DNA of 64,000 bases from assembly GCF_000304355.2 (NCBI RefSeq), contig NC_018227.2, positions 496,001 through 560,000 of the forward strand, read 5' to 3'. This document shows, piece by piece, positions 1-8,091 of the stretch. The notes under the pieces are model-generated. The model worked only from the letters and a program-made list of their open reading frames with translations. It did no database searches and was not told the origin of the DNA. Each line of letters starts with the position of its first letter. Position 1 is the first letter of the stretch. Source of the DNA: Methanoculleus bourgensis MS2. Lineage in GTDB: Archaea; Halobacteriota; Methanomicrobia; Methanomicrobiales; Methanoculleaceae. The position numbers and the translations under genes are program-made.

Positions 1-685
1 CCATGGTCAGCGCCCGATTGCGGAGCGCGGCGGTGGCCGCCCTGAAGATGGGGGCGCTGACGTAGAGAAAGACCGGGGCGGTGATGATGAGCATGATGAG
101 GTTGATCGAGACCGGGAGGGCGACCATCTCCGGCACCCGGAAGAGCATGATGAGGAAGAGCGGGATGCTCACCGCAAACCCGACGGTGAATCGCAGGAAC
201 TTGTCCCGGAGGTCTTCTTCCCGCATCCGGGCTTCCGCGTCTTCGGAGACCTCCTCCAGGAGCCCCAGGTACTGGTAGCCGGCGTCCTCGATTGCAGCCC
301 TGATATCTGATGCGGTGACGAGCGCAGGGTTGTAGACGATCTGCGCAGTCTCGGCGGCAAGGTTGACCCTGGCTTCGTAGACCCCGTCGAGGTCGGCAAG
401 CGAGATCTCGATCACCTGGGCGCAACTTGCGCAGACCATCCCGCCGATTCTGACGGTGACCTCGCTCCGGACGACCTCGTAGCCGGCTTCGCTGACCGTC
501 CGCTCAAGGTCAGCGAGGCTGGCCTTCGCCGGGTCGTACTCGACGACCGCGGTCCCGGCAGCGAGGTTCACCCGGGCATCGTAGACGTCGTCCCGGCCCC
601 GGAGGGCGCGTTCTATGTTGAGTGCGCAGGATGCGCAGTGCATCCCTGAGATCTTCAGTTCCGCCTTCCTCTTCTCCTCCGGCAT
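1..685 (-). CDS. copA: Copper-translocating P-type ATPase, N-terminal part
   Basis: Leftward gene cut by the window edge; 228 codons are visible from the ATG at 685. Two heavy-metal-associated domains come first, with metal-binding motifs GMHCASC and GMVCASC. They are followed by the first hydrophobic segments typical of a P1B-type ATPase (IPLFLIMLF and NLIMLIITAPVFLYV). The family exports Cu(I) across the membrane using ATP. The phosphorylation (DKTG) and CPC motifs would lie outside the window, so metal specificity is inferred from the tandem CASC domains. It is transcribed divergently from the HEAT-repeat gene at 856. Confidence 0.9.
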   Translation of the reverse strand, partial: MPEEKRKAELKISGMHCASCALNIERALRGRDDVYDARVNLAAGTAVVEYDPAKASLADLERTVSEAGYEVVRSEVTVRIGGMVCASCAQVIEISLADLDGVYEARVNLAAETAQIVYNPALVTASDIRAAIEDAGYQYLGLLEEVSEDAEARMREEDLRDKFLRFTVGFAVSIPLFLIMLFRVPEMVALPVSINLIMLIITAPVFLYVSAPIFRAATAALRNRALTM

Positions 686-800
686 GATACTACTCTCCTC
701 GATGTTCGAGGTTAAAATACCTGCAGTTTCCCGGCCCGTCTTCGTTAAGAAACCCCTGGTGTGGTCGGGATCCAGGTTATAATGCTCCAGGATTTTTATG

Positions 801-850
801 CATATTATTATATATCGTTGGCCATGTTATAGCGCCCTATCCTGAGGTGA
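801..850 (+). promoter_or_regulatory. Promoter and ribosome binding site of first HEAT gene
   Basis: An AT-rich block with TTATTATATAT at about 807-814 is a good archaeal TATA box. GAGGTGAT at 844-851 matches the 16S rRNA 3' end and sits 4-5 nt before ATG 856, which fixes that start over the upstream GTG at 847. The paralogue at 3487 has a closely similar TTATTATATCG box. Confidence 0.6.
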
Positions 851-855
851 TTGTG

Positions 856-1719
856 ATGCAGAGAAGGGATGTTCCAGTGGGGGAGATGCAATATGACGTT
901 GACCTTATGGCGTCGAAGCGGGACATTGACGGCCTGATCGAAGCGCTACAGAGCAGCGATCCCGAAATCCGCCGGAGTGCCGCCCTGGATCTTGGCAGGC
1001 TCGGCGAATGGAGGGCGACAGAACCGCTCATTGTTGCGCTTGCCGATCCCATTCAGGCTGTCCGGGAGGCCGCGGCGAACGCGCTTGTCATGGTCGGGAC
1101 GCCGGCGGTCGAGCCGCTGATCGACCTGCTCGAGCGCCCGGAGGCATCAGCGGGGTACGAGCGGCCCCGGGAAGTGTCCCGGGAGGGGCTTACCCAGCAC
1201 GACCTCCTCGCCGGTCCTGAGGGTATACCGCCTGAAAAGAGGCCTCTCCGGCACAGGGGAGGCATTACGCAGCACGATGTACTCGCCGGCCCCGAGGGTA
1301 TCAGGCGGGCCGGCGGGCGGCGGGCGCTCGAGGAGGAAGAGGAGGGGCTTACCCAGCACGACCTCCTCGCCGGTCCTGAGGGGATTCCGCCCGAAAAGAG
1401 AACCCTCCAGCACAGAGTCCTGGCACAGCATGACCTCCTTGCCGGTCCGGAGGGTGTGAAGGAACACGAGGCCCTCTTCCCCGGGGTCGGGAGGGCAGGT
1501 GTTGTGGAGGAGGGCCCACCACCTGAGATGGGGCGGGGGCTACGGCGTGCGTATGCGGCAGCCATCCTCGGCGAGATCGCTGATCCCCGGGCGGAGGGGC
1601 CCCTCACCCGATCGCTCTCAGACGACGACCCTGTTGTCCGAAAAGCGGCCGGGGATGCGATCGTGAGGTTCCGTGAGAAGCGGGGTGAGGCAACGCCCGT
1701 GCCGCCGGCGTCCCGGTGA
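856..1719 (+). CDS. HEAT-repeat protein with four inserted QHDLLAGPEG repeats
   Basis: 287-residue protein of PBS-lyase/HEAT-like repeats, helical scaffolds usually used for protein-protein contacts; no enzymatic motif is seen. Residues about 18-95 hold two HEAT units and residues about 225-280 the last ones. Between them, starting at residues 112, 137, 165 and 189, are four copies of a (L/I)(T/A)QHD(L/V)LAGPEG peptide followed by variable charged linkers. Copies 1 and 3 are nearly identical in DNA. The paralogue at 3487 lacks this insert and aligns on both sides of it. Start chosen by the Shine-Dalgarno at 844 and by alignment with the paralogue's N-terminus. Partner and role unknown. Confidence 0.8.
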   Translation: MQRRDVPVGEMQYDVDLMASKRDIDGLIEALQSSDPEIRRSAALDLGRLGEWRATEPLIVALADPIQAVREAAANALVMVGTPAVEPLIDLLERPEASAGYERPREVSREGLTQHDLLAGPEGIPPEKRPLRHRGGITQHDVLAGPEGIRRAGGRRALEEEEEGLTQHDLLAGPEGIPPEKRTLQHRVLAQHDLLAGPEGVKEHEALFPGVGRAGVVEEGPPPEMGRGLRRAYAAAILGEIADPRAEGPLTRSLSDDDPVVRKAAGDAIVRFREKRGEATPVPPASR

Positions 1720-1737
1720 TGCCGGGGCAGACTCCTG

Positions 1738-1743
1738 TTTTTT
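1738..1743 (+). terminator. Possible T-run terminator after first HEAT gene
   Basis: A run of six T follows the HEAT stop codon by about 20 nt. Archaeal termination often uses such T tracts without a strong hairpin. The call rests only on position and composition. Confidence 0.35.
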
Positions 1744-2189
1744 CGGGTGTGGGTGTGCTACGATACTGCGCGAGGGGAGTATTTCCAGACCCGATTGGCT
1801 CTGACGAATCCTCGTGGAGAGAGTAGAGATAGCTGGTATAATAAGGGAGCCCCTCATAAGTTAGACACCTTAGGCACCGGGGTGCAGCCATGACCCTGGA
1901 CTCCTGTAGACCCATCGGCGGCGTGCCTGTGATATCTCCGATGGGAGATTCTCGATTTCTTCAACGCACAAGAAAGCAGCCGCCGGGCGTAAGGCCAATT
2001 TCGGGTGTTACCGGTGATGGTGACTACGGGAGGCCGGGTCGGTCCGGGGTACCACCCCCCATGACACCGGTCCGCCGTTCTCCTACGAATTTCGTCGGGA
2101 TGGCGGCGGCTTTGCCTATACAAAGCAGCGAACCCTGAGGAGGTCCCGGAGATCTCCGGATCTCTCTCCCGGGTTTGAGTGATTATACA
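1744..2189. other. Gap without a convincing gene
   Basis: About 450 bp between the HEAT gene and the zinc-ribbon gene. A TATA-like TGGTATAATAAGG near 1834-1846 and an open frame of 82 codons (1890-2138) are present. The translated product is low-complexity Pro/Arg/Gly without recognisable motifs, so I do not call it a gene. Confidence 0.4.
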
Positions 2190-2351
2190 ATGATACCAGA
2201 AACAGCAGAAAACCACGTCATCTTCTACTGTGGTCGATGTCAACACCGATGGACTGAAGAATTTACCAACAAACCGATCGGGTGCCCGATCTGTGGAAAC
2301 TACAGCACAGTTGGACGCACCGAACCGAGACATAGGCGGAGAAGACGGTGA
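2190..2351 (+). CDS. Small zinc-ribbon protein (53 aa)
   Basis: A short frame from ATG 2190 to TGA 2351 encodes a 53-residue protein with a clear zinc-ribbon: a first knuckle CGRC around residues 14-17 and a second CPIC at residues 32-35, 14 residues apart. The tail is strongly basic (RHRRRRR), suggesting nucleic-acid contact. A GAGTGAT stretch 6 nt upstream could serve as ribosome binding site. Small zinc ribbons of this kind are common in archaea and often of unknown function. Motif spacing makes it likely real despite its size; no neighbour indicates a pathway. Confidence 0.65.
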   Translation: MIPETAENHVIFYCGRCQHRWTEEFTNKPIGCPICGNYSTVGRTEPRHRRRRR

Positions 2352-2589
2352 TTGAAGTTGTCCGGGGCCCGGACGGCGATACCGTCAGAACGCAACCTGG
2401 ACACCTGAACCCCTACCACCTCTTTTGAAGATATCTCCCTGCAGCGCCCCCAACACCGGGAGGGGCGGCAACCCTGGCAGCAGCGGGTTGCTCGTCCTGA
2501 CCACCGCTCCATGCTACCTGAAACCTCACAGATCCCGCACTCTCCCCTTCGCGTGAGGCAACCCGCGGTACGTGAAATATGAGGTGCGT

Positions 2590-2902
2590 CTAGTGCCAAG
2601 TCAATCATTAAACGTCGGATATGGGCGTTCTAGTGCTTGTTGTCATCTTACATTGAGAGATCTCCCGTCTCTCTTCACGACCTTCGTGCACTTCTGCGTG
2701 AGACGTTGGTACTCTCGATTACCCATCACGCGAATCCGCGGAGGGCGCGAAGGGGCGTTGCAGGGGATTATACCGAACTTCGCGCACTCCCGTGTGGCTT
2801 TCCACGTGAGGCCAGAGTGCCCATCCCAGCACGTTCCAAAAATCTCTAAAATAAGATGACACGGTGCACTATTGCGACAATTTGTCGTTGACTTGGCACT
2901 AG
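2590..2902. repeat. MITE-like element with perfect 15-bp terminal inverted repeats
   Basis: CTAGTGCCAAGTCAA at 2590-2604 is exactly the reverse complement of TTGACTTGGCACTAG at 2888-2902. The 313-bp interval has no credible gene and contains a second, nested element (2631-2871). Perfect ends with no transposase fit a non-autonomous element mobilised in trans by an insertion sequence with the same ends; none is present in the window. Confidence 0.75.
2631..2871. repeat. Nested GCGAAG-cored MITE with imperfect terminal repeats
   Basis: The ends 2631-2650 and 2852-2871 are inverted repeats matching at 16 of 20 positions (TAGTGC, four mismatches, then TGTCATCTTA). The interior contains cacgcgaat, ggcgcgaag and the complementary acttcgcg, the core of the dispersed repeat family seen elsewhere in the window. 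It lies wholly inside the 2590-2902 element, suggesting insertion of one element into another. Confidence 0.65.
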
Positions 2903-3070
2903 TGGAGCATTTCACCTTACCTTGAGGGTGTGTGGGAGTGATCGCCGGTCTCACGCGAAGGCGCGAAGAGCGCGAAGGGGACCATATCGTCCAGAAACCG
3001 AACTTCGCGTCCTTCGCGCCTTCGCGTGACGCAACAATCACATGGAAATATTAGGTGCAATAGTCCACTA
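2900..3070. repeat. GCGAAG-family MITE copy
   Basis: Starts with TAGTGGAGCATTTCACCTTA, passes through GGAGTGATCGCCGGTCTC, a core CACGCGAAGGCGCGAAG facing CTTCGCGTCCTTCGCG, and ends GTGCAATAGTCCACTA. The two ends form an imperfect inverted repeat. The core halves are complementary and can fold into a long hairpin. The unit abuts the next one at a shared CCACTAGTGG palindrome. Confidence 0.75.
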
Positions 3071-3243
3071 GTGGACCGTTGCATCTAAATCTTCACACAA
3101 TGTCACCTCACGCGAAGAGCGCGAAGCCTTGATGCCCGTGTAACTCCTCCCAACCGGAACCCTTCGCGTCCTTCGCGGCTTCGCGTGCGACGGCAATCCT
3201 CCGCGCACCGGGACCACCAAAATAAGGTGAAACGGTCCACTAG
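3069..3243. repeat. GCGAAG-family MITE copy
   Basis: Begins TAGTGGACCGTTGCATCTAA and ends AAGGTGAAACGGTCCACTA. The core has GCGAAGAGCGCGAAG facing CCTTCGCGTCCTTCGCGG. The loop segment CCTTGATGCCCGTGTAACTC is shared exactly with the next copy. Orientation is opposite to the copy at 2900-3070. Confidence 0.75.
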
Positions 3244-3413
3244 GTACTACAGGACTATTTCACCTTGACTTGAGGGTGCGCTGGAGTGATCGCCGGTCTC
3301 TCGCGCGAAGCCTTGATGCCCGTGTAACTCCTCCCAACCGGAACCCTTCGCGCTCTTCGCGTCTTCGCGTGACGCAACAATCGCATGGAAATAGTAGATG
3401 CAATTGCTTCACT
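3242..3413. repeat. GCGAAG-family MITE copy next to the second HEAT gene
   Basis: Begins TAGGTACTACAGGACTATTTCACC, continues with GGAGTGATCGCCGGTCTC, a core ending CTTCGCGTCTTCGCGTGACG, and ends GATGCAATTGCTTCACTA. Its right end lies only about 30 bp before the TATA box of the gene at 3487. An ATG within it (3385) is in frame with that gene but is repeat sequence, not the gene start. Confidence 0.7.
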
Positions 3414-3439
3414 ATCCCCTGTCGACCACCTCACAAAAG

Positions 3440-3478
3440 TTATTATATCGACCCCCCGCTATACCCCGGGCCCGGAGG
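3440..3478 (+). promoter_or_regulatory. Promoter and ribosome binding site of second HEAT gene
   Basis: TTATTATAT at 3440-3448 is a TATA box resembling that of the first HEAT gene. GGAGG at 3474-3478 lies 8 nt before the TTG at 3487, supporting that unusual start. Confidence 0.55.
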
Positions 3479-3486
3479 CGAATTGG

Positions 3487-4422
3487 TTGCAGAGAGAGGG
3501 TAATCCAGCGGAAGAGAGACGGTTCAACATCGATCTCCTGAGGGCGGAAGAGAATATCGACGGCCTGATCGCGGCACTGGAGAGCGAGGATGGCCTGACC
3601 CGCCAGCGGGCCGCACTGGCGCTCGGGGACTTTGGTGATGCAAAGGCAGTAGCCCCGCTCATCAGGGCGCTCGGCGACCCGCTGACAGCGGTGCGGGAAG
3701 CGGCGGCCGACTCACTTGCCATGCTTGGCCCCCCGGCGGTTGAGCCGCTGGTCGAACTCATCGAGCGCCCGGGGGCTTCGGAGAGGTATGAGGAGCCCGG
3801 GGCCGCGGAGAGCGCGAAGACCGTGACCGGGCCGGGCGATCTATCCTGGGAGATCGCGACCAGGAGGGATCTCCGACGGGTCTACGCGGCCGCCATCCTC
3901 GGCGAGATCGGTGACCCCTCGGCGGTGGAGCCCCTCGCCCGGGCACTCCGCGACGCGAACAACGATGTCAGGTGTCAGGCATCGGGGGCGCTCGCAAAGT
4001 TCGGCCGCGGAGCGGTAGAGCTGCTTACAACAGTGCTTGCCGACCCGGACCCCGATGTCAGGGTCGTCGCGGCCGGCGTCCTCGGGGATATCGGCGACGC
4101 TTCGGTGGTGGAGCCGCTCATCGGGGCGCTCCGCGACGCGAATGACGACGTCCGGGGAGCGGCGGGCGGCGCCCTCATCCGGGCCAGGAATGCTGCGGTG
4201 GACCCGCTCATCGGTGCAACAAAAGACAGCGACCGGAACGTCAGGCTCTACGCGGCGGGCGCTCTCAAGTACATCGGCGATCCGCGGGCGATCGACGCGC
4301 TCCAGGACCTCACCCGGGACGAGGACGCTGATGTGCGGAGCGTGGCTGAGGATGCGATCGCAAAGATCAGGGTGGTCCGGGGCGGGATCGCACCGGAGCC
4401 GTCTCCGCCGACGTCGCGGTGA
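3487..4422 (+). CDS. HEAT-repeat protein, paralogue of the gene at 856
   Basis: 311-residue protein made of about seven HEAT/PBS-lyase-like units, recognised by recurring motifs such as AVEPLARALRDANNDVR, VVEPLIGALRDANDDVR and ALGDFGDAKAVAPLIRAL. The TTG start is chosen because LQREGNPAEERRFNIDLL aligns with MQRRDVPVGEMQYDVDLM of the first HEAT protein and because GGAGG precedes it; the upstream in-frame ATG falls in a repeat element. Such proteins act as adaptor scaffolds, and no catalytic residues are seen. It carries two more central HEAT units where its paralogue has the QHDLLAGPEG insert. Confidence 0.85.
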   Translation: MQREGNPAEERRFNIDLLRAEENIDGLIAALESEDGLTRQRAALALGDFGDAKAVAPLIRALGDPLTAVREAAADSLAMLGPPAVEPLVELIERPGASERYEEPGAAESAKTVTGPGDLSWEIATRRDLRRVYAAAILGEIGDPSAVEPLARALRDANNDVRCQASGALAKFGRGAVELLTTVLADPDPDVRVVAAGVLGDIGDASVVEPLIGALRDANDDVRGAAGGALIRARNAAVDPLIGATKDSDRNVRLYAAGALKYIGDPRAIDALQDLTRDEDADVRSVAEDAIAKIRVVRGGIAPEPSPPTSR

Positions 4423-4530
4423 GGGGGAGATCCCATTTCCGGTCTCCTCCTCCCGAGGCGATTGGCCACCACGGTCCACTGTCCGTGGAATGGCTGTTTT
4501 TATGCAGCTGCCATCTGTTCGTGGCGCCCA

Positions 4531-4536
4531 AAAAAG
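4531..4536 (-). terminator. Possible T-run terminator after hisD
   Basis: On the minus strand a run of six T follows the hisD stop codon by about 7 nt. The gap 4423-4543 also holds CCACCACGGTCCACTG (4466-4481), which recurs near 53.96 kb. Confidence 0.35.
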
Positions 4537-4543
4537 TGTCTTT

Positions 4544-5794
4544 TTATCTCCGGCGCCGCACCCGCACCGACTCTGCGTGGGCGTGGAGCCCCTCGGCGTC
4601 GGCGATCGTCTCCACGACATCGCCGATGGCCTCGAGCCCCTCCCGCGTGATCATCTGGACCGTTGAGCGCCGGCAGAAGTGGTTCACATCAAGCCCCGAG
4701 TACAATCTGGCATATCCTGCGGTCGGGAGGACGTGGTTCGTCCCGGACGCGTAGTCGCCGCAGGCCACCGCCGCGTAAGGGCCGACGAATATCGACCCGG
4801 CGCTCCTGAACCGGGTGAGGATGCCGAGCGGGTCTGCCACCTGCACCGAGAGGTGCTCAGGGGCGATGCCATTGACCGTTGCCACCGCCTCATCGAGGTC
4901 GCCGGCCACGATGTAGCCAGAGTGGTCGAGCGCCTTCTCTATGATCTCCCGCCGGTCTGCACCCTCCACCATCCGCTTCACTTCGGCCCCGACCGCATCG
5001 GCGAGGGCCGCGTCGGTGGTGACCAGGACGCAGGCGGCGCTCGGGTCATGCTCAGCCTGGGCGAGGATATCGGCCGCGATGAACCTCGGGTTCGCCGTAC
5101 TATCTGCAAGGACCGCGATCTCGCTTGGGCCCGCGGGAAAGTCGATCTCGACCTCGTCCCGGAGGAGCATCTTTGCGGCGGTGACAAAGACGTTCCCGGG
5201 CCCGACGATCTTTTCCACCCCCGGGATCGTCTCGGTCCCTATCGCCATGGCCGCAATCGCCTGCGCGCCGCCGACACGGTAGATCTCATCGACCCCGGCG
5301 ATATCGAGCGCCACAAGCGTGATCGGGTTGATCGGCGGCGGTGTGCAGCAGCAGATCTCACGGACACCGGCCACCACCGCAGGGATAGTACACATCAGCG
5401 CCGTCGAGGGGTACGCCGCCCGCCCGCCGGGGACGTAGGCCCCCACCCGAGAAAGCGGCGTCGTCTTGACACCGAGGGTGATCCCGGGCTCCATCTCCTG
5501 GAGCCAGAGGTCGCGCCCACGCTGCAACTCATGGAACCTGCTGATCCGCACCTCAGCCTGCACGAGGCTCTCGACCAGTTCTGCATCCACCTGGTCGTAG
5601 GCCGCCTCCCGCTCCTCGTCAGAGACGGCGATCTCTGCCAGATCGATGCCGTCGAACTTCTTCGTCAGGTCGACCAGCGCGTCGTCACCCTCTGCCCGCA
5701 CCCTCCCGATGATCTCAGAGACTGAACCCTTCACCCGGTCAAGGTCTGACCGCCGCCCGGCGATCCAGGTCTCGATATCCAGCGCCTTCCACAT
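4544..5794 (-). CDS. hisD: Histidinol dehydrogenase
   Basis: 416 residues, normal for the family. HisD carries out the last two oxidations of histidine synthesis, L-histidinol to L-histidine via histidinal, with two NAD+ and a bound Zn2+. The zinc and substrate residues are visible: Q246 and H249 in AQAEHD, E313 and H314 in APEHL, and the C-terminal H372 in VNHF. The GPGN and AGPSE glycine-rich stretches of the nucleotide-binding region are present. It stands alone here, with no other his gene nearby, and is transcribed away from the tungstate genes. Confidence 0.95.
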   Translation of the reverse strand: MWKALDIETWIAGRRSDLDRVKGSVSEIIGRVRAEGDDALVDLTKKFDGIDLAEIAVSDEEREAAYDQVDAELVESLVQAEVRISRFHELQRGRDLWLQEMEPGITLGVKTTPLSRVGAYVPGGRAAYPSTALMCTIPAVVAGVREICCCTPPPINPITLVALDIAGVDEIYRVGGAQAIAAMAIGTETIPGVEKIVGPGNVFVTAAKMLLRDEVEIDFPAGPSEIAVLADSTANPRFIAADILAQAEHDPSAACVLVTTDAALADAVGAEVKRMVEGADRREIIEKALDHSGYIVAGDLDEAVATVNGIAPEHLSVQVADPLGILTRFRSAGSIFVGPYAAVACGDYASGTNHVLPTAGYARLYSGLDVNHFCRRSTVQMITREGLEAIGDVVETIADAEGLHAHAESVRVRRRR

Positions 5795-5925
5795 GGGGAA
5801 AAAGGTCGGCGGGTTGAAGCGTTAAGGTTTCGGCACCCCGATCCCGGGAGGAGATTCTCCTCCCGGAGGGGGCGGGTTTGTGGAAACTGCTGTATAAATT
5901 ATATTTGTTAATTTTTATAATAATG

Positions 5926-5959
5926 TTTAAATATATTGCCTGATGATTGCCCGCCCGTA
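5926..5959 (+). promoter_or_regulatory. TATA box and leaderless start of orphan tupA
   Basis: A very AT-rich block (5885-5937) ends in TTTAAATATA at 5926-5935, centred 28 bp before ATG 5959. That distance places transcription initiation at or next to the start codon. No Shine-Dalgarno is seen, consistent with a leaderless message. Confidence 0.55.
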
Positions 5960-6888
5960 TGACTCCGAGATCATGGGTGCCCCTGGTGGGCATCATGGTA
6001 GTACTCTTGGCCGCATCTGTCGTCGCCGTCCCGGCACAGGAGGCAGCGAACCCGGACGTGCTCCGGATAGCAACGACAACAAGCCTCTACGATACCGGCC
6101 TGCTTGACGAACTTGAGATGATGTACGAGAACACGTCCGGCGTGGACGTGCAGATCACCGCACAGGGAACGGGCCAGGCGCTCGATACCGCACGACGTGG
6201 CGACGTCGACCTGGTGCTCGTCCACTCGCCGTCGCTTGAGCAGGAGTTCATCGATGAAGGCTACGGCATCAACGAGCGGTGCTTTGCCTACAACAACTTC
6301 CTCATCGTCGGGCCGGAGTCCGATCCGGCGGGAATCGCGAACATGAGCCCCGTGGAAGCATTCAAGGCGATCTACATCGCCGGGACGAACAACACAGAGG
6401 GCGTGGCCTTTGTCTCCCGCGGCGATGACTCGGGCACGCACAACCGGGAGCAGCAGATCTGGGCGGCAGCCGGCTACAACTACACAGAGGACATCCAGGA
6501 CTCCGGGCCCTGGTACCTGGAGACCGGGAGCGGCATGGGTGAGACCCTGACCGTCGCGAACCAGAAGGATGCCTACACGCTCTCAGACATCGGGACGTAC
6601 CTCGCCTTCAAGGACCAGCTCAACCTTGTAGAGCTCGTGACCGAGGGCGACGATCTCCTGAACCGCTACAGCGCCATTTCAGTCAACCCGGAGCAGGTGC
6701 CGGGCGTCAACATCAATGAGGCCACCAACTTCACCAACTGGATCACCTCCAACGAAACCAAGGAGTTCATCGGGAACTTCGGCGTCGAAGAGTACGGCCA
6801 GCCGCTCTTTGTGCCGCTCTACGCACCTGAGTGTACCGAACCGCCGTTCAACTGCACCTGCGCAGAGCCGGTGAACGCAACAGCGTGA
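5959..6888 (+). CDS. tupA: Tungstate-binding protein TupA, orphan copy
   Basis: 309 residues: a hydrophobic signal segment (VPLVGIMVVLLAASVVAV) followed by a TupA-type periplasmic binding fold. RIATTTSLYDTGLL near the mature N-terminus carries the TTTS oxyanion-binding motif typical of TupA; ARRGDVDLVLVHSP and VSRGDDSGTHNREQ are other family signatures. Unlike the two other copies, the signal has no lipobox cysteine. The C-terminus has three cysteines in a PEC-x4-FNCTC pattern shared with the copy at 7059. It has no permease of its own; a hairpin separates it from the complete tupABC operon. It may deliver tungstate to that transporter. Confidence 0.9.
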   Translation: MTPRSWVPLVGIMVVLLAASVVAVPAQEAANPDVLRIATTTSLYDTGLLDELEMMYENTSGVDVQITAQGTGQALDTARRGDVDLVLVHSPSLEQEFIDEGYGINERCFAYNNFLIVGPESDPAGIANMSPVEAFKAIYIAGTNNTEGVAFVSRGDDSGTHNREQQIWAAAGYNYTEDIQDSGPWYLETGSGMGETLTVANQKDAYTLSDIGTYLAFKDQLNLVELVTEGDDLLNRYSAISVNPEQVPGVNINEATNFTNWITSNETKEFIGNFGVEEYGQPLFVPLYAPECTEPPFNCTCAEPVNATA

Positions 6889-6910
6889 ACCCGGGAGTGC
6901 AAAAACCCTG

Positions 6911-6938
6911 CCGCCTGCCCCACCGTTCTGGCAGGCGG
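6911..6938 (+). terminator. Hairpin between the two tupA genes
   Basis: CCGCCTGCC (6911-6919) and GGCAGGCGG (6930-6938) form a perfect 9-bp stem with a 10-nt loop, 23 nt after the tupA stop. No T tract follows, so it may stabilise or process the 3' end rather than terminate transcription. Confidence 0.45.
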
Positions 6939-7020
6939 GGGGCACACCCCATCTTCAGGCCGGCGGGACCACTCTCTCCTCCCCTGTGGTTAACTGGACG
7001 CTGTTGACACCCCCGGCAGG

Positions 7021-7033
7021 ATAAATATTTATG
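7021..7033 (+). promoter_or_regulatory. TATA box of tupA2BC
   Basis: ATAAATATTTATG lies about 33 bp before the ATG at 7059, so the operon has its own promoter with little or no 5' leader. Confidence 0.5.
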
Positions 7034-7058
7034 GGTGTTTGTCATTTAGCGCGCTGCC

Positions 7059-8030
7059 ATGAAGACGAACGTAACTACTCTATCGGCCGGTGCTGTCCTG
7101 CTCCTTCTCGTCCTCGCCATCTTTGCGGGGTGCACGGGGACTGCGCCGGAGGGGAACGAGACGCCGGGCGCTACGACGACGGCCACACCCGCTGCCGGTG
7201 CGAACGTCATCCGGGTCGCCACCACGACAAGCCTTGAGAATACCGGACTGCTCGCGGAGCTCGAGCGGGTCTACGAGGGCGAGACCGGGGTTGACCTCCA
7301 GTTCATCGCCCAGGGGACGGGCCAGTCGCTCGATACCGCACGGCGCGGCGATGTGGACATGGTGCTCGTCCACGCCCCTGCGCTTGAAGAGCAGTTTGTA
7401 AATGACGGCTACGGGATCAACCCGCGCTGCATCGCCTACAACTACTTCATCATCGTCGGGCCGAAGTCCGACCCGGCGGGGATAGCGAACATGAGCCCCG
7501 TGGAAGCCTTCAAGAAGATCTACATCGCCGGGACGAACAACACGCCGGGCGTGGTCTTCGTCTCCCGGGGCGACAACTCAGGCACCCATAACCAGGAGAA
7601 GGCGCTCTGGAAGGAGGCGGGCTATGACTACGAGAAGGATATCCTGGACTCCGGGGCCTGGTACGTCGAGGCAGGCAAGGGCATGGGAGACACCCTGATC
7701 CTCACGAACGAGAAGAACGCCTACACGCTCTCTGATGAGGGTACCTATCTCTCGTTTAAGGACCGGCTGGCGCTGGTGCCGGTCATCGAGCAGGGTACGG
7801 AACTCATGAACCGTTACAGTGCGATCGCGGTCAACCCTGAAAAGTACCCGGATGTGAACGCGAAGGGGGCCGCGGACTTCATCAACTGGCTCATCTCCGA
7901 TGAAGGAAAGCAGCTCATCGGCGACTTTGGGAAGGCTGAGTTCGGGAAACCGCTCTTTGTGCCGCTCTACGCGCCCGAGTGCGCACAGCCGCCGTTCAAC
8001 TGCACCTGCGCAGAGCCGGTGACTGCATAA
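7059..8030 (+). CDS. tupA: Tungstate-binding lipoprotein TupA
   Basis: 323 residues. The signal segment ends in the lipobox IFAGC, so the mature protein is lipid-anchored on the outer face of the membrane, followed by a Thr/Ala/Pro/Gly-rich spacer. RVATTTSLENTGLL holds the TTTS tungstate-binding motif, and ARRGDVDMVLVHAP and VSRGDNSGTHNQE are conserved. The C-terminal PECAQPPFNCTC cysteine tail matches the orphan copy at 5959. It is the first gene of a tupA-tupB-tupC operon and would hand tungstate to the permease at 8092. Confidence 0.93.
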   Translation: MKTNVTTLSAGAVLLLLVLAIFAGCTGTAPEGNETPGATTTATPAAGANVIRVATTTSLENTGLLAELERVYEGETGVDLQFIAQGTGQSLDTARRGDVDMVLVHAPALEEQFVNDGYGINPRCIAYNYFIIVGPKSDPAGIANMSPVEAFKKIYIAGTNNTPGVVFVSRGDNSGTHNQEKALWKEAGYDYEKDILDSGAWYVEAGKGMGDTLILTNEKNAYTLSDEGTYLSFKDRLALVPVIEQGTELMNRYSAIAVNPEKYPDVNAKGAADFINWLISDEGKQLIGDFGKAEFGKPLFVPLYAPECAQPPFNCTCAEPVTA

Positions 8031-8091
8031 ACGCTCATCCTGAGGAGCCGGGAGATGTGGATGAGGTGATCAGAAAGGAGGGTGAGTTCGC

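Noticed and set aside
1890-2138. 82-codon frame with a TATA-like box upstream
   Set aside because: The product is low-complexity, with no motif and no convincing ribosome binding site; kept as a gap note only.
2600-3413. Possible CRISPR array from clustered repeats
   Set aside because: Units are 170 bp or longer, inverted and hairpin-forming, with no uniform short repeat and spacer pattern and no cas genes nearby.
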